A stretch of 64,000 nucleotides of DNA from Pomacea canaliculata (Eukaryota; Mollusca; Gastropoda; Architaenioglossa; Ampullariidae): the NCBI RefSeq assembly GCF_003073045.1, contig NC_037600.1, positions 10,218,758 to 10,282,757 on the forward strand, written 5' to 3'. This document shows, piece after piece, positions 34,898 to 47,716 of this stretch. Position 1 is the stretch's first letter. Each line of letters opens with the position of its first letter. Under the pieces are notes generated by a model, which was not told where the DNA came from, searched no databases, and was given only the letters and a program-made list of their open reading frames with translations. Position numbers and translations under genes: made by a program.

Positions 34898-37003
34898 TGC
34901 GCCAGCCAATCAATGGAGATGTCAATCTGTCAACCCATATGTCAACCCATCTTCTTTTACTTCCAAAATACAATCTGTTGTGTTTGTGTGTGTGTCAGGT
35001 TTTTCTGAACCCTTCGAAGTTTTTCTTGTCTTTTATTATTTGGCCCTGCTCCACCAATAATTTTCCTAGTCTAAAGATGAATCAAGGGGCCACAAACGCG
35101 TTGATGGTAAATGAAACGCAAAAATAGGTTAATTACTTGTGGGTTAGGGGTAAAGTTATGTTTCCTTATGCAAAAATGATAATTTACTCTGGAAAACGAA
35201 ATATATTAAAACCGTACAATCACATAGAAGTAAATTACTGACCTTTATGAAGTTTGAATAACAAAGATGTTTGAGGCCTGTATGTGAAGTGTTTTTGACC
35301 ACTTTCAACTTTCGTTGACATGGCAACTTCATTGTCGCTGACATCACATTAGTTCCTCGGAACAGACAAACCCTGAAGGATCCCAGGTCTGCATCTGTCT
35401 GGTGCCTGGATTTTTTGGATCGTGGTCTGCGTTGCGTACGAGTTGACATAAATCCATTGGTAACTAATTATGTTCTCTCGTCCACCTGACTTCTTCACGA
35501 CCTAAGTGCTCGAGACTACCAAGAAGTCTCAGAAATCGTCGACTTGCAGCATCCTCGAGAGTGTCTCGAATAGAAAAGTAAAATTTCGTACTGATTTGCA
35601 TTTATAGTGTCATAAATTTTAGCTGTTTCCTGTCAGCTTTTGTTGATAGAGCTGAATGTTTGTTAACTGGAGCATCATCTAAAACTGTTTATAATTCCAA
35701 ACATTTATTTATTACTTGGTAAATTAGATTGCGTCAGAACTGTGTACTTAATGTTTTTTTGACAATCTTCGTAAAACTTTCCCATTGCTACTTTATGTGC
35801 TATGCTTTTTATATTTCAGAAAATTCTCTCGTAATAAACATTTTTTTTTTTTATGAAATATAAATATTTAAAAACTTAAAATATTTTTCTTGGTTGTTTC
35901 TATTTTTTCTCAAGAATATTTTGTCCAACCAAGAAACATTCGTCTACTGCTGTGCATACCCATCATCTTAAACTTAATTATAAAACTGCGGTGTACTTAC
36001 GATACGGTGGTTGAAATATTCAATAAAGAAATAAATAAAAGAGTTCTTTGCCATGTCTGCTTTAAACTATTTTTTGAATGTGTCATGGGAGGCAGAGCTA
36101 CTTGTCAGGTCTGTATGTGTGTACGGGTACATGCGTACTCGCGCCTCAGTTCATGCATATGAGCTATAACAAAGACTGTTGTATATACACATGCGTTTAG
36201 CCTGGTTAAACCCTGGTATTACAAGTATATATATATCAGCAGGATATATATATTTAAGCACGATAAATATGAGAATTAAAAAAATTATGTCAGACAAGAT
36301 TCTTGACATATTGTCTTGTTTGGTTTGCTGTAGGATTTCGTGTGGGGTCCTTTTTTTTTTCTTTTCTTACTCTATTCTAAAACCCGAACTGTGAGTGAAG
36401 TGGACCGGACAAGAACAGCGGAAAAATACACTAGTATGTGCCATGTTTTGAAGGCGGCAGGGGCAGTCAACTGTGGGTGAGTGTAGCGCTAATTACCTCC
36501 CTTCTTAAAAGGTGGGGCAACTGTTCTTCAGCTGAGCCAATCACTGATCAAGATGATAGCAGTGCCGCATGTCGGCTTTGTCAGCTGTTTTCCTAGCCAA
36601 TCAAGATATGCTGCCAGGTACCCGGATTCTCGTGAGCACCACCCGCATGTTTGATGGCCATCTCTGCAATCCAGAAACTCCAGACGTGCAGACACAAAGC
36701 AGTACCCTGACTGCACCGGGTAGAACTGCTGATGGTGTTAACTGTGTAGTTCCAAAAAGGTGAACAGTCTTTTCACTTTGTTTGTTTTTGTGTTTTTGTT
36801 TTTTGTTGGTTTTTTTTTTTTTGGTTTGGGTTTTTTTTTTTTTTGTAGTGTCGAGACAAACGAAGACATATGTAGCTACTTAAGTGATTGAAGTGGTGAT
36901 GTGAGTAGAACTCGTTGTGGGGTCCTTTAATCAAAAAATATCACCTTCACATACCTTGCAACTAAACTTTAATGCCTTTTTTTTAACTAGACCTGCCATC
37001 ACA
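34898..37003. other. Spacer between C' and D' (duplicate of 29040-31405)
   Basis: No gene. It repeats the gene D promoter candidates: TTACCTCCCTT at 36493-36503, TTAAAAGG, and two GCCAATCA boxes near 36537 and 36596. The frame at 36528-36763 is a shadow of this conserved block. Just before the ATG, D' has about 40 extra bases ending in TTTTAACTAG that are absent from D. Confidence 0.5.
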
Positions 37004-39533
37004 ATGATCTCCGCATTTCTCTGACGCCTGTTTTACTTCGTCTGACGTTCGCCTCACAACCCAGTCTCGCGACCAGCAGGTACATCAGATGCTGCGACAA
37101 CATCACGTACGTCGGCCCAGTTTTGGACGCCATTGTTGCGAGGTCCACTTCACACTGCGCAGCAATATGTTCGCGGAGCGACCAGTGTCACGTGATCAGC
37201 TACTGTGCCACGCGGAGGTGGATCTGGACAGGTTGACTGCAGTCTCCATAGTGATAGTACCCCCAAGGTTGATAACTCTCTGAAAAATGACACTCGACAT
37301 GATTGCTTCCAAATGGTGAAGGTGAGTTTCTTTGCTGTCTTTTTCGAAGCTGAATTTACTCATGATGTTCACTGCTACAAAGTACTCCTTAACTTTCGAA
37401 TGAATGATTTAGCTGTTTAATATATATATAAAGCATACAAATATCCGAGTATATAATTTCAATTGAGACCAAGTGCTACGTATCGCTATAAGTAACACGT
37501 GGGTGTACGTAAAGTACAAAAGAAGACTAAATATTCTTTCCACGCGATTTTTTTGTTTATTTGTTTTTTGATATGGTCTGTATCCGATTTACCAGGTAGT
37601 AAATGTCCATTTTAAAAGACCAAAATGCCTTTGCGCTCAGTGTCGTTGAAATAATGTATTATCACTATTATGTTGGGCGAAGGTACAACCGGAAGTTATT
37701 AATGAGGAGACAACCACCACACAGACAGTAGACTCGACGGAGCCACTGTGGTGTGAAAATGGCGGAACTCTGGAGAACGGACGGTGTCGATGCCCCATAC
37801 AGTATGGCGGAACAACATGCCAGCGACTGATCAGAGGTAAAAGATGTTACAGGGTACATTTATAAGTACATTTGTTCTTGTTCTAACGCCACCTACCCTT
37901 GCACCTATGTATACCTGTAGATACACATGAAGATGAGCGAATACTTGATATTTTTATCTTCCGTTCGCTCTACCGTTTTCCTCTCTAATTTTCTTTTCTT
38001 TCTTTTCTTTTTTTTTCTATATTCTTCCTATTTCATCCGATTGTTTTTTCTTTAGTTCACTTTTTCATTTTTCTGTCATCCTTTTATTTATTTTAAATTT
38101 TTGTGTCTTCATCTAGTTCTGAAGTTTGTCTCCTTATAAGGAGATTGATAAAATAATATTTACTTTCTCACTCGTATCAGACTGCTCCGAGCCTTATGAA
38201 AATGGCTACAGAGGTCAGGTTGTTTCATTACTTATACAACCGGCAGGGGCCGTCTCACCCTTCTGGGTAAGTACCGAACGCTATGCAGATGAAAATGAAA
38301 TTAAAAAAATATACAAGCAAGCAAAAAAGAACTATCGAAAAAAAGTATTTAAAAAAAAAGAAAAACAAAAGGAAGTGAAAAACATGGGGAAAAAAAGAAT
38401 ACGGGTAAAGATATGCTTGAGCAACCGAAAATATCTGTCAATAAATCACTATGTTTTATGTGTGTGTGTATATATATATATTGTGTGTGTATATATTGTA
38501 AAATAAGAAATTTCTTTAAAGATTTTGAAATTTCACAATAAAGAAGATAGCAAAATTATTTTTTCACATTAATTACTGAATTATTTATTATAATATTACA
38601 GCTTTTTCATATTTAGACAATAAAAGTCTGACAAGAAAATCCAGCTTTGATGTTAATCCCAGCTTTAAAATCCATATTGAACGTATTGGATGTGTCATCG
38701 ATGGAGTGAAAGCGAGAAACAAACAATTTTTTCTTCTAAAACAAAAAATTGTACAATTGTGATGTTGCAGAATTATCATTTTCTGATCTCATTCGTTATA
38801 GCATGGCTTCAGTATACTCGTATTAGAATTTTTTTTAACTTCCGATAGTCTAATATAGGAAAAAAAATTGTTTCTTCTGATTTGGGAAATCTATTATTAA
38901 TATTAACTGTTAATTTATTTTTAATATCGCCTGCCATGTAAGATATTAAATAGTCTGGAGTTTTTTTCCTCACATATTTAATATTTCACAGATTTTTTGT
39001 GTTGTCGACTGGGGTGGCCTGGGTTACGTGCTCCTGCAGAACAACAAGTTGTCCCTCAACATGAGCTGGTCAACAGCAAAGACCGGAATCGGAATCAGTT
39101 CCTCAGTAGCCAACGGGCATAGTTCTGACTACTTCGTGGGACTAGACAATCTCCACTACTTGTTAAGCCAAGCGGACTATGATGGCAACGTGTATTGCTT
39201 GTACAACAATGGGAAAAATAAAGGATGGATCTACTACAGAAACATTGTTGTTGGATCAGAAAACACATCCTATGCCCTATCCTACCAGTCAACCAATTTG
39301 TACAGAGCGATCACCTGGATAACGGCTTTAATGGTTCGAACCCTATTGTGTTCGCTACTGCAGACCATGATACACATCACTGTAATAAAAATTACCCCGG
39401 ATGGTTTGGTCAAGACTGCCAAGGATACAGTCCTTTTGTCGATGCGGTAACGTGGCCTGTAAATGGATCGGCCATAAGTATGAATCATCTGAATATTGGA
39501 GTGACCAGAAAATCTAAATTTAACGTCAACTGA
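37004..39533 (+). CDS. Gene D': duplicate of D, PAN - half-EGF - FReD
   Basis: Exons: 37004-37321, 37683-37836, 38181-38266, 38992-39533, with the same sizes and phases as D. EGF and FReD-start exons are intact (CENGGTLENGRCRCPIQY; DCSEPYENGYRGQ). Exon 4 runs cleanly from IFCVVDWGGLGYVLLQNN through YFVGLDNLHYLLSQADYDG and then SYQSTN. There one T is missing relative to D (near 39299), after which the family frame resumes to KSKFNVN. In exon 1 one base is missing near 37020 (inside the signal peptide) and one is extra near 37204, so the exon length is still 318. AATAAA lies at 39582-39587. Like D it may be a broken copy or an unpolished good gene. Confidence 0.65.
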
Positions 39534-41807
39534 CATTTCAGACAATTTTTCTTTATGGTGGCATTGTTGTCTACTTCTTTTAATAAATGACAAACTGGCT
39601 AGATATTTAATTGATTTTAATTACACAAATTAGTGGTAATACATCTAACAAGCACGGTTGACACCTACCTCCACTAAAACTAAAGCAGTTCAAGAAAAAA
39701 AAAATAAGGCGATTTATGACAAATACGAATATTCTGTAGCAGAGCACATGTTAGAACCTCACTGCAAATATATGGAGACAAGAACAGCCAGCCAGCCAGC
39801 CAGGGTCTATCCAATAGTTCATTGCCACATGTCACATGACAAAGGTCATGGGACTACCTTTATAAGTTAATAGGTAACGAGACACACCACGCCTAGCACA
39901 TGCTCCCAGCTCTTAAATGACTGAGGCCTTCACAACACAAGCACATCCACGTACAATCATGACGTCAGTCTTGTTGCCCGGATGATGAATGCCATTGACG
40001 ATGAACTCGTACAATGTTTACGCAAATACTAATTTTATACGTTATTTCAAGAAAATATGCCCTGTCTATTTAAACTAAGAATCCTGTATTGATTTCAAGT
40101 TTTATGACTTGTTACTAGACTTTGTCAAAATTATTTTATTCTGATTTTTATTGATCTTGATTTTTTTTTTCTTTCTCGTAATCAACCAGAGCAGCCTCGA
40201 GTATGCTTCTGTACAGCGAGGTAGAACTATGTAAATGTAGTTGATGAACCTACTCTTAGCTAAGAGAAACATGGCGTTAGAGAAAGAAGAGAATTGAACT
40301 ATTAATAGACAAATTTAAAAAATACCCATTCTTCCTTTTTTGTCATTTCTTTCCTTATTAAGACTTGCTTGAAGTGGCCTTGGTGTTGAAGTAATAATAA
40401 AAGTGAAATGCTTGATTAAAAGGGATTAAAATATGCAAATTATTCCCTTTCATTGATTTATTTCTTTATTTGTTTTTCGCAGTGCATACACATATTCGTT
40501 ATGTTCCTGTGTGTGTATATATGAGACAGTTGAAGTGGAATGACCAGTTGTAACCACTCTTCTCAGCTCTACCTTCACATCACTATATTATGTTGACACA
40601 CAAACACACCAATTAATCCATCTCCCAGTGGTGTACTGTCCGACCTCGGTCTGCTGCAATCACATTTGATGGCAGGTTTTTGCTCAACACTCAAGAGAAC
40701 ATGTAAAATATTTACACAGAGAAAGTTTCAAACTGCATGCACATGAAATGGAATAACACAACCCTTGGTTTCGGTGAGTTTTTTAAATTTAATTTTTACA
40801 AAGCATATTTTCCTTGAATAAAAAAAAGGGTTATTTTCTCCCGGCACATCAATGGGTTCTAGGAAAGGTTGAGTGAGGAAATCTCGAGTGGTTTTTTAAA
40901 TGGACACATTGTCGTTTATTTGACAAACTTCTTATGTGGCTGTCACATACACGATTTGCCGTAATCACATACTCGACAAATAAGTGTTCAGATAAAAGAC
41001 AAGGAAGAAAAAACTTATCATATATTTATTTATATACGCTTTCCATATGCATGGCTGATTTCACCTAAACAAGATCTCTCCACAACAAAAGCAATTCCTC
41101 CACACACATACAGACAAGAGAGAAAGAAGGAAACAAGTATTTACTCACTCCCCTTCCCCGAAATAAACCTGTTTATTTCTAACATGACCTGGACCCTAAC
41201 ACAATAATTACACTGGTTTACGATGAGTGGCTTCTGTGATACTTTATCTCTGGCTTATTTCTCCATGGATGTGTATAGGTGGACTGCTGTCTGTCTGCCG
41301 AGACCAACGCTTAGCCTCTTGCGAAGTTTGCTGTTAGTCTCGGCGAGCCTAAACAAATAATGTAAGTAAACCGGAAGCTGTGTACAAACCTGCCTCGTTT
41401 TAGTAGTTAACTGGAAAAAATCGTCTGCCAGCAGTCCAGTAACACAAGTTCTTGATTTCTCGTTGTTGTTGGTTTCCGATGCTTCCATGTTACACAGAGA
41501 GAGACAGAGAGAAAAAAATGTGCCCGTATATTTCACGCACGTGCGGCGTGCTGAAGACACAAGAGGAAGCAGTCGCTTGTTGGTGCATGTCTTGTTTAAA
41601 GGTCTGGCGATTGCTTATCAAAGTCGGAACTGAGCCAATCGCATTTCGTTGCTCATGTCAACGGCATTGCATTGGGTCGCCTTCGCCATTGTACACAGGG
41701 TCTGCCCCGGCTTGTCTTCGTGAACTTTAATGATTGATTGCCATCTTGTGCCTATTTGAGTGTTCCGTCTCTTCCTCCCAATAAACACTCGATTGCCGCA
41801 GAAGTGG
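39534..41807. other. Intergenic between D' and E; no gene seen
   Basis: 39534-40077 is the duplicated D 3' flank, including about 250 bases (39790-40050) lost from the first copy. The remainder is AT-rich without supported genes. About 41560-41760 holds an inverted-CCAAT-type element (GAGCCAATCG near 41631), resembling the CCAAT boxes upstream of D, and is probably part of the gene E promoter. Confidence 0.5.
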
Positions 41808-41815
41808 TATATAAG
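41808..41815 (+). promoter_or_regulatory. TATA box of gene E
   Basis: TATATAAG lies 233 bases upstream of the gene E ATG. A (CA)n run at 41993-42010 lies between it and the start codon. It is the clearest core promoter in the array. Confidence 0.5.
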
Positions 41816-42047
41816 TTAGCCCTACTCGAATTCGCGTCAGTTAATAGTGACTCCTGCTCACACTCATGCTTTCAAGAAAAAACTTTTTACATCTCTGTTG
41901 TGCCTGTGATTCCAAGACAGCAGAACGAATGGAAGTCGTTGTGGCGTTGAAGTTGATGGTTTTATAAGAGATGGTGAAGACCTAAGAGAAGACACACACA
42001 CACACACACATTTTAACGTACAAAATTTCTTCTCACACGTCCTCGCA

Positions 42048-44105
42048 ATGATCCTCGTATTACTCCTGATGCCTGTTCCTTTTCCGTCTGACGCTCGCCT
42101 CCCAATCCAGCGTCTCGACAACGACCAGCAAGTACGTCAGATGCTACGACAACAACCTTTACGAAGGTCCAGTACTGGACACCGTTGTCGTGAGGTCCAC
42201 GTCGCACTGCGCTGCAGTGTGTTCGAGAAACGACCGCTGTCACGTGATCAACGTTCGTCCGCGTAACGGTTCTCTGGGACAAGTTGACTTCGACTGCAAT
42301 CTCTTCGAGGAAGGTGCTTTGCAGCCTGAAAACTCTGTGAATAATGGCACACAGCGAGGATGCTTTCAACTGGAGAGGGTCAGTTTCTAACCATTGCTCG
42401 TGTGTGCGTGTGTGCGTGGCTCCAAAGTGAATGTTTGTGTGTTATGTTAAAGAAACCATGGACTGTTCTTTCCCTCGACTTCCTGTAAACACAGTTCACC
42501 AAATGGTAAAGCTACTCCTTTAAAACGAAGTACAGCGAACTTTGGCTAAATTTGGTGGGATACAACAATCAAGAAAAAACTCAGTAAATGAAAGTCGGGA
42601 AGTCAGTTAACTCAATCGCACAGTCAGATGTCACATGTGTCTCCAATCTTATTTATTTCAGTTATTTAATGACTGAGTTATTTTGAAAATAAGAATTCCA
42701 TCAAGTTAGCTTTTGAATCAGTTTCTCCAACTTCCATTTCTCAGGTGAGACAGGAAGCGCTTAGTGAAGCCGCGACGACCACCACAACTGTCGGCACAAC
42801 GCAACCACTTCGGTGTCAAAATAGCGGAACTCTTGTGAACGGACGGTGCCAGTGCACCAGACAATATGGCGGAATAGCGTGTGAACGACTAATAAGAGGT
42901 ACGTAGATATGTTGCGAATATTTCAAAAGAATATTATTAAATTTTCTACTACCTCTCCAGTTATGGTGTGTGTGTGTGAAACTCATACAGCATACAGTTT
43001 AGAGTATACTTGATACTTCCGTCTTCCCCACAACTCCTTCCTCTTCCCTACTGCTCTCTTTCTCTCCCTCTCTCCTCCTTCCCAATATCACAGACAGTTT
43101 ACAGCATGCATTATCGTTCTCCTTTCTTTCAGACTGCACTGAACCTTACGACAATGGATACCGAACTAATTATCAGGGTAACTGCCCTGCTTGTACAACC
43201 AGTAGGATCGCCTGCGCCATTCTGGGTAAGTGTTGGGTAAACAAAATGGGGTTAATAAGGGGGAGGGAAAAATTTATGTTTTACGCGGAGCCAGTAGCTA
43301 AGTACTATATCATGGCAAAGTAGTCAGCCTTTGTTAAAAGATGCCACATGCAGAGAAAGAACAGCGTGCCCAAGACGAGATCCGAACCCAAGACAACCTA
43401 TATTTTCACAGGCTAACAGGACTGCCCTGAAAGAAAAACAAATGCAGAAAACATGATGATGATGAAATATGCTTAACTCTGGTAAATTTTAAAACTGCTT
43501 ACTTTGCAATTGTTGAATTTAAATTGATTTCTTTTCCCTCGCAACATTCCGTACATTCCGCAGATTGTTTGTGTTCTCGACTATGGCGGCCTTGGATACA
43601 TTCTTCTACGGAACAACATGGCGACTTCCTTCAACGTGAACTGGGCCACAGCAAAAATTGGGATCGGAGACACCTCGTCAGCGATGACTTTTTTCTCTAA
43701 CTACTTCATCGGACTCGAGAACCTCCACCACATGCTCAGCCAGGCGGACTACATGGCAAACGTGTATTGCCAGTACGACGTGGATGCTAAAGGATGGGTT
43801 TACTATAATAACTTTACTGTGGGACCACAGAACTCCTCTTACGCCATGTCGTACCAGTCTACTTTCATCTCTTCCACTGACTACCTGGACGATGGTTTCA
43901 ATTCTCAAGGCCCCATACTTTTCTCAACCACAGATCATGATCCAAACTCCTGTCACAAAGGACACCCTGGGTGGTTTAGCTATAGCTGCAACCGGATACA
44001 GTCTTTTTGCCGACTTGGTTACATGGCCAGTAAATGGAGTGGCGTAAAAGTATGTATTATCTAAATATTGGCGTGACGAGAAAATCCAATTTTACTGTCA
44101 ATTGA
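42048..44105 (+). CDS. Gene E: PAN - half-EGF - FReD gene, frame disrupted
   Basis: Exons: 42048-42378 (signal peptide and PAN), 42745-42898 (half-EGF), 43133-43225 (FReD start), 43564-44105 (FReD). Motifs: MILVLLLMPV, VRSTSHCAAVCSRNDRCHV, GCFQLER, RCQNSGTLVNGRCQCTRQY, DCTEPYDNGYR, IVCVLDYGGLGYILLRNN, NYFIGLENLHHMLSQADY, YNNFTVGPQNSSYAMSYQ and FSTTDHDPNSC. Frame shifts of one base are seen near 42083 (CTTTTCC run), 43183 (CAGGG; exon 3 is 93 bases instead of 92), 43990 (GCAACC) and 44043. The family ending LNIGVTRKSNFTVN lies in the downstream frame to TGA at 44103. The conserved PAN cysteine in VCPR is Arg here (VRPR). Its last exon is nearly identical to that of gene F. Confidence 0.66.
43330..43432 (-). 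mobile_element. Possible tRNA-derived SINE fragment in gene E intron 3
   Basis: On the minus strand, GGGCAGTCCTGTTAGCC (A-box region, 43411-43427) and GGGTTCGGATCTC (B box, 43377-43389) are spaced like a tRNA head. The body shared by the other SINE copies is not evident. Gene F lacks it at the same place. Confidence 0.45.
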
Positions 44106-47100
44106 AATCAACCCGAATATACCAACATAGCTGCTAGGTGCGGACAAAAGGATCATAATTTAGACATTTTGTCTCTGTTTAAAAAAAAACCCAGAAAATT
44201 CCGTCTGCCTAATTCTCCGTTAAGTTTCAAAGGTTCCTCTCTTTTTGTTTTGTTCTTTTTTGTTTTTTTGTTTGTTTGTTTGTTTGTTTGTTTGTTTGTT
44301 TGTTTGTTTGTTTGTTTGTTTGTTTGTTTGGGGGGTTACATTGGTGTCGTTACATTGGTTATCAGCTGATAATAATTTGTTGGAAAATATTGTGCATAAC
44401 ATTTTATTACGAAATTTCATGTCACAGGGCTAAGCTTAGATTATAAAACCACTTGGTGTTTATTTTGCAATTTTTTGCCATTTAAGTGTGCTGCATGCAT
44501 GTCAAGCGAGGGAGGGAGCACTCGCATTCCTTTAGTAAACGCCATGTGAAGATCGCGAAGAACCCAAAAATGGCGGCGTAGAGATTGACATCAGCGACCA
44601 TTTTCCTGTCAGTCTTGTACTTTCTTTTCCATCGTTTACAAAAGTCGATTTGTATTCAAAATACATACACATTTGCTGTCGTTGCCATAGCATAATGGGT
44701 GGTTGTGTTGAATATACACGACTTGCAGTTGTAAAATTTATTACTCAACATGATTTGCCAGCTTCTTCTATGAACTTTTTCGAAGATTTTGTGAATTAAC
44801 AGATCACCAGGAAATGTCGTTGTCTTCAACTATTTCATCACCAGATACACCCACTGAGCTTGCCTTTTAAGACCTGAGTAGAATTAATTTTTAAAAATGT
44901 TAACAAAATTATTAATGGAGTAAAGATATATATATACCTATTTCCTTTGACTCCATGGAATATCTTCGGTAATCATATATGCGGTGTGTGTGAGACAGAG
45001 AGTATCCCGCTTTATATACAAGTAAGTATTGTGTGAAAGAGAAGTCACAGTTACGAGAATCATATACTGTACTCGGTGGATTGGTTGTAACCACTTTTCT
45101 CCTGTCTACCATCTCATCACCTATGTAAGTCGTAATAAACAAGTAAAAAGACAACCGCATCTTCTCTCAAGACGACATGTCTCCTCTTCTCCGGTTCTGG
45201 CTGTGCAAACTAATGCCCTGAACGCATAATCTAACTGGTTTGCAGTTTTCTTTCCTTAAAGAATAAATGCAATGATGCACAAACTATTTTTTCCCGAATC
45301 CGAAGTCGAACACATCAGCCGCTCCGATACCCGTTAGCGCAAGGTTATTTCCCTTGTTGACTCAGCTATGGAGTGAGTTATCTGACTTTGTAGAGTTTGG
45401 GGAAGGTAAGGCAGTCAGGTGAGGAGATCTACTAACAATTCACGTTGCTTTCTGCATCTTTTGTCTATCTACAGTATCCATTTCGCATCAGTGTTTGTGC
45501 GTGCTGAAGGGGGAAAAGATCCAGCACCGTGTGCGTGTTGGTTGCTAGGTAACTTGTTTATCAAACAATGTGTTAACTGTTCGTCAAAGCCGGAAATGAA
45601 CAAATCGCTTCGTTGGTCTTATTGTTAGTGCTGGAGCGCGTGGGTTTTGTCGTTCAACTGAGGACAAGTCCTGACATTTCTAAAAGTACTTAAAAAAGCA
45701 CTTTGGTCGGTTCTGTCGGCATGTTTAGCGGTCCTTTTGTTTCTCTCCCAGTCCAGCAAATTCTAAACACAACTTTAGATGCGGCAAAATGAAGTGGTAT
45801 TTGTGTTGTAGGAAGTGATGTTGGTGCTTGTAATCAACATTTCTAATACTGGTCACCTTCAAACTGAAAGGCTATTCAGCACTGTTGAGGTTGTGACAGC
45901 TGAATGAAATCAGACTGTGGTGGTGGTAGTGATATTGTGGTCACAGAAATTGTGGTCTTGTGCAAGACATAGAACAGACCATCACCAGTTTAGACAAACT
46001 TTCTTATTTCTATATAAAAAAAAATTTTCTGCCACCAGATGTCATCAAAAGGATTTACCTATTTCTCTGTATGCATGTTCTTCATCTGACGACCGTGTGT
46101 TGACCAATATCGGTTTCGCGACAACATTGGCTCAATGCTGGTCTCAACTCATTTGTGACCAAGGCGACCTCACACCGTGTGTTTAAGGAACGATTTCAGG
46201 AATGCAGTTTAGGTGCGTATGTGAGTTTATGTCGTTAAAGTAAAAAGTGTGAAATTATAAATAAACATTGGTCAAGGGGAGTTCACTCTCGCGAAATAAA
46301 AAAACGCAGACGACACTGGCCGACATGACAGTCGAAGGAAGCCGACGTGTGCATACAGAAAGAAGCTCAGAAGTCAGCGATTAAGAAGTAATTCCTTGCC
46401 TGGCCAAGGTAACATTGGTAAAACTATTATTTATTTATTTTATTCTGTTTTTGTGTTTTAGTTTTGGCTTTTAAATCTGTGAATAGATAAGACGTAGTTG
46501 GCTAAGTTAGCTAGTGCGTGAAATCTGAGCAGTTTAGTGGATCACGAACGAGAAGGAAATTGTTTAGAGAATTAATAAAGATGAATGAAGAATTATTTAG
46601 GGGGAGGAATAAGGAGCTGCTGCAGCCCAGGCGTGCAGGATGTTGGCGATATGCACTGAAACTGTCTGAGGTGATCAACGGTAGATCTAGGATTTTCTAC
46701 CCCATTCAATCTGCTGCTCCCGTATGACGTCATAGAAACTATTCTTAGTAACGCATATGGCAACAGCAAACGAATGGGAATCCCGTCCAAAGAGGCCAAA
46801 GAACAAAGCTTCAATCTCTGTGGGCTAGAGGTAGAATGTGCACCCGGCTCTACAAATTAATTATGGTTTGTGAAAATGAAAAGAATGAAGAAGAAATACT
46901 TTAGAGTTCTGCATCGAAGAATTACAATCTTCCCACAAAGCATTAAGAGTGCGTTTTTAAAAGAAAAGAAGGATACAAGACATGCTTCCCTTCTTCGTTT
47001 GGTTTCTGAAGTTGAAAGGGGTTAATTTTCAATCGATGTGTGGTATTTAAAATACATTTCTATCACGGCCATTAACGTGTTTAACAAGGGACACTATTTC

Positions 47101-47716
47101 AACCTCTAAAATAACAGTTTCTCTTTTCAGTATTTGTTTTCGTATTGGTATAGTCATTCTTCGTGTATGTCTTTCTTGGCTTTTTCCTGTCACGAGATCT
47201 TTACTTGAGAGTGAGTGAAAGCTCTGGTATAAGAAACTGAATGTATTGTGGGGTTTGGCACGACACGTGATGTAACTTAGTTCACGGCAGTTATTGCAGA
47301 TCAAAGTCGGAAATGCAGGTACGCGTGTGCCGTTGAAATCCTTTTAATCATGTGTACTGTAGTCTCTCTGCTGGCCATTCCTGGCACGTTGACAAACCAC
47401 TTGAGTTCTCGGCAGTACCATTCTTAAGTGCGATGACCTTCTAGTGGCCCTTCACTCGTAAAATCTCTGCCTTACCTGCCACGAAACAGAAAAGGTAGTC
47501 ATATTGTTAGTGATTGTAGTAGGTATGCTTATGATTGTGATAAACACGGATTGCTTTAAGAGTGATCAAGAATTTTCCAACTGCTGTCGTAGTGTTTGTG
47601 GCAAGAAAACAAATTTGGAGCTACTGATGATGTTTATCACACGAACTAAGAAACACCTCACGTCTCTCTAATTTTCTCTCTTTGCTTTTATTTTTTATCC
47701 AAGACCTGTAGTCGCG
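44106..47716. other. Intergenic between E and F; no gene seen
   Basis: 44106-44460 is the gene E 3' flank shared with gene F (49944-50280). The rest, including frames at 45419-45628 and 46518-46814, shows no domain. An acceptor (TTTATCCAAG, ending 47703) lies 13 bases before the gene F ATG, again pointing to an untranslated first exon. Confidence 0.5.
44263..44331. repeat. (TTTG)n microsatellite in gene E 3' flank
   Basis: About sixteen TTTG units. The homologous gene F flank (about 50090-50115) has only a short poly-T, so the tract expanded after the two copies separated. Confidence 0.92.

Larger units (their letters stand above)
34443..40077. repeat. Tandem segmental duplication, unit 2
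   Basis: Copy of 28588-34442. The left junction is explicit: the D downstream sequence ATGCCCTGTCTATTTAAACTA, found again at 40056-40076, is directly joined at 34443 to GCTGGACAGCAGCAAGACC, which is the middle of C exon 4 (28588 onward). No repeat longer than a few bases is seen at the joint, which fits end-joining or a replication error rather than recombination between long repeats. Confidence 0.85.

Noticed and set aside
46518-46814. Overlapping frames on both strands between genes E and F
   Set aside because: No domain, no splice context, no similarity to the neighbouring family.
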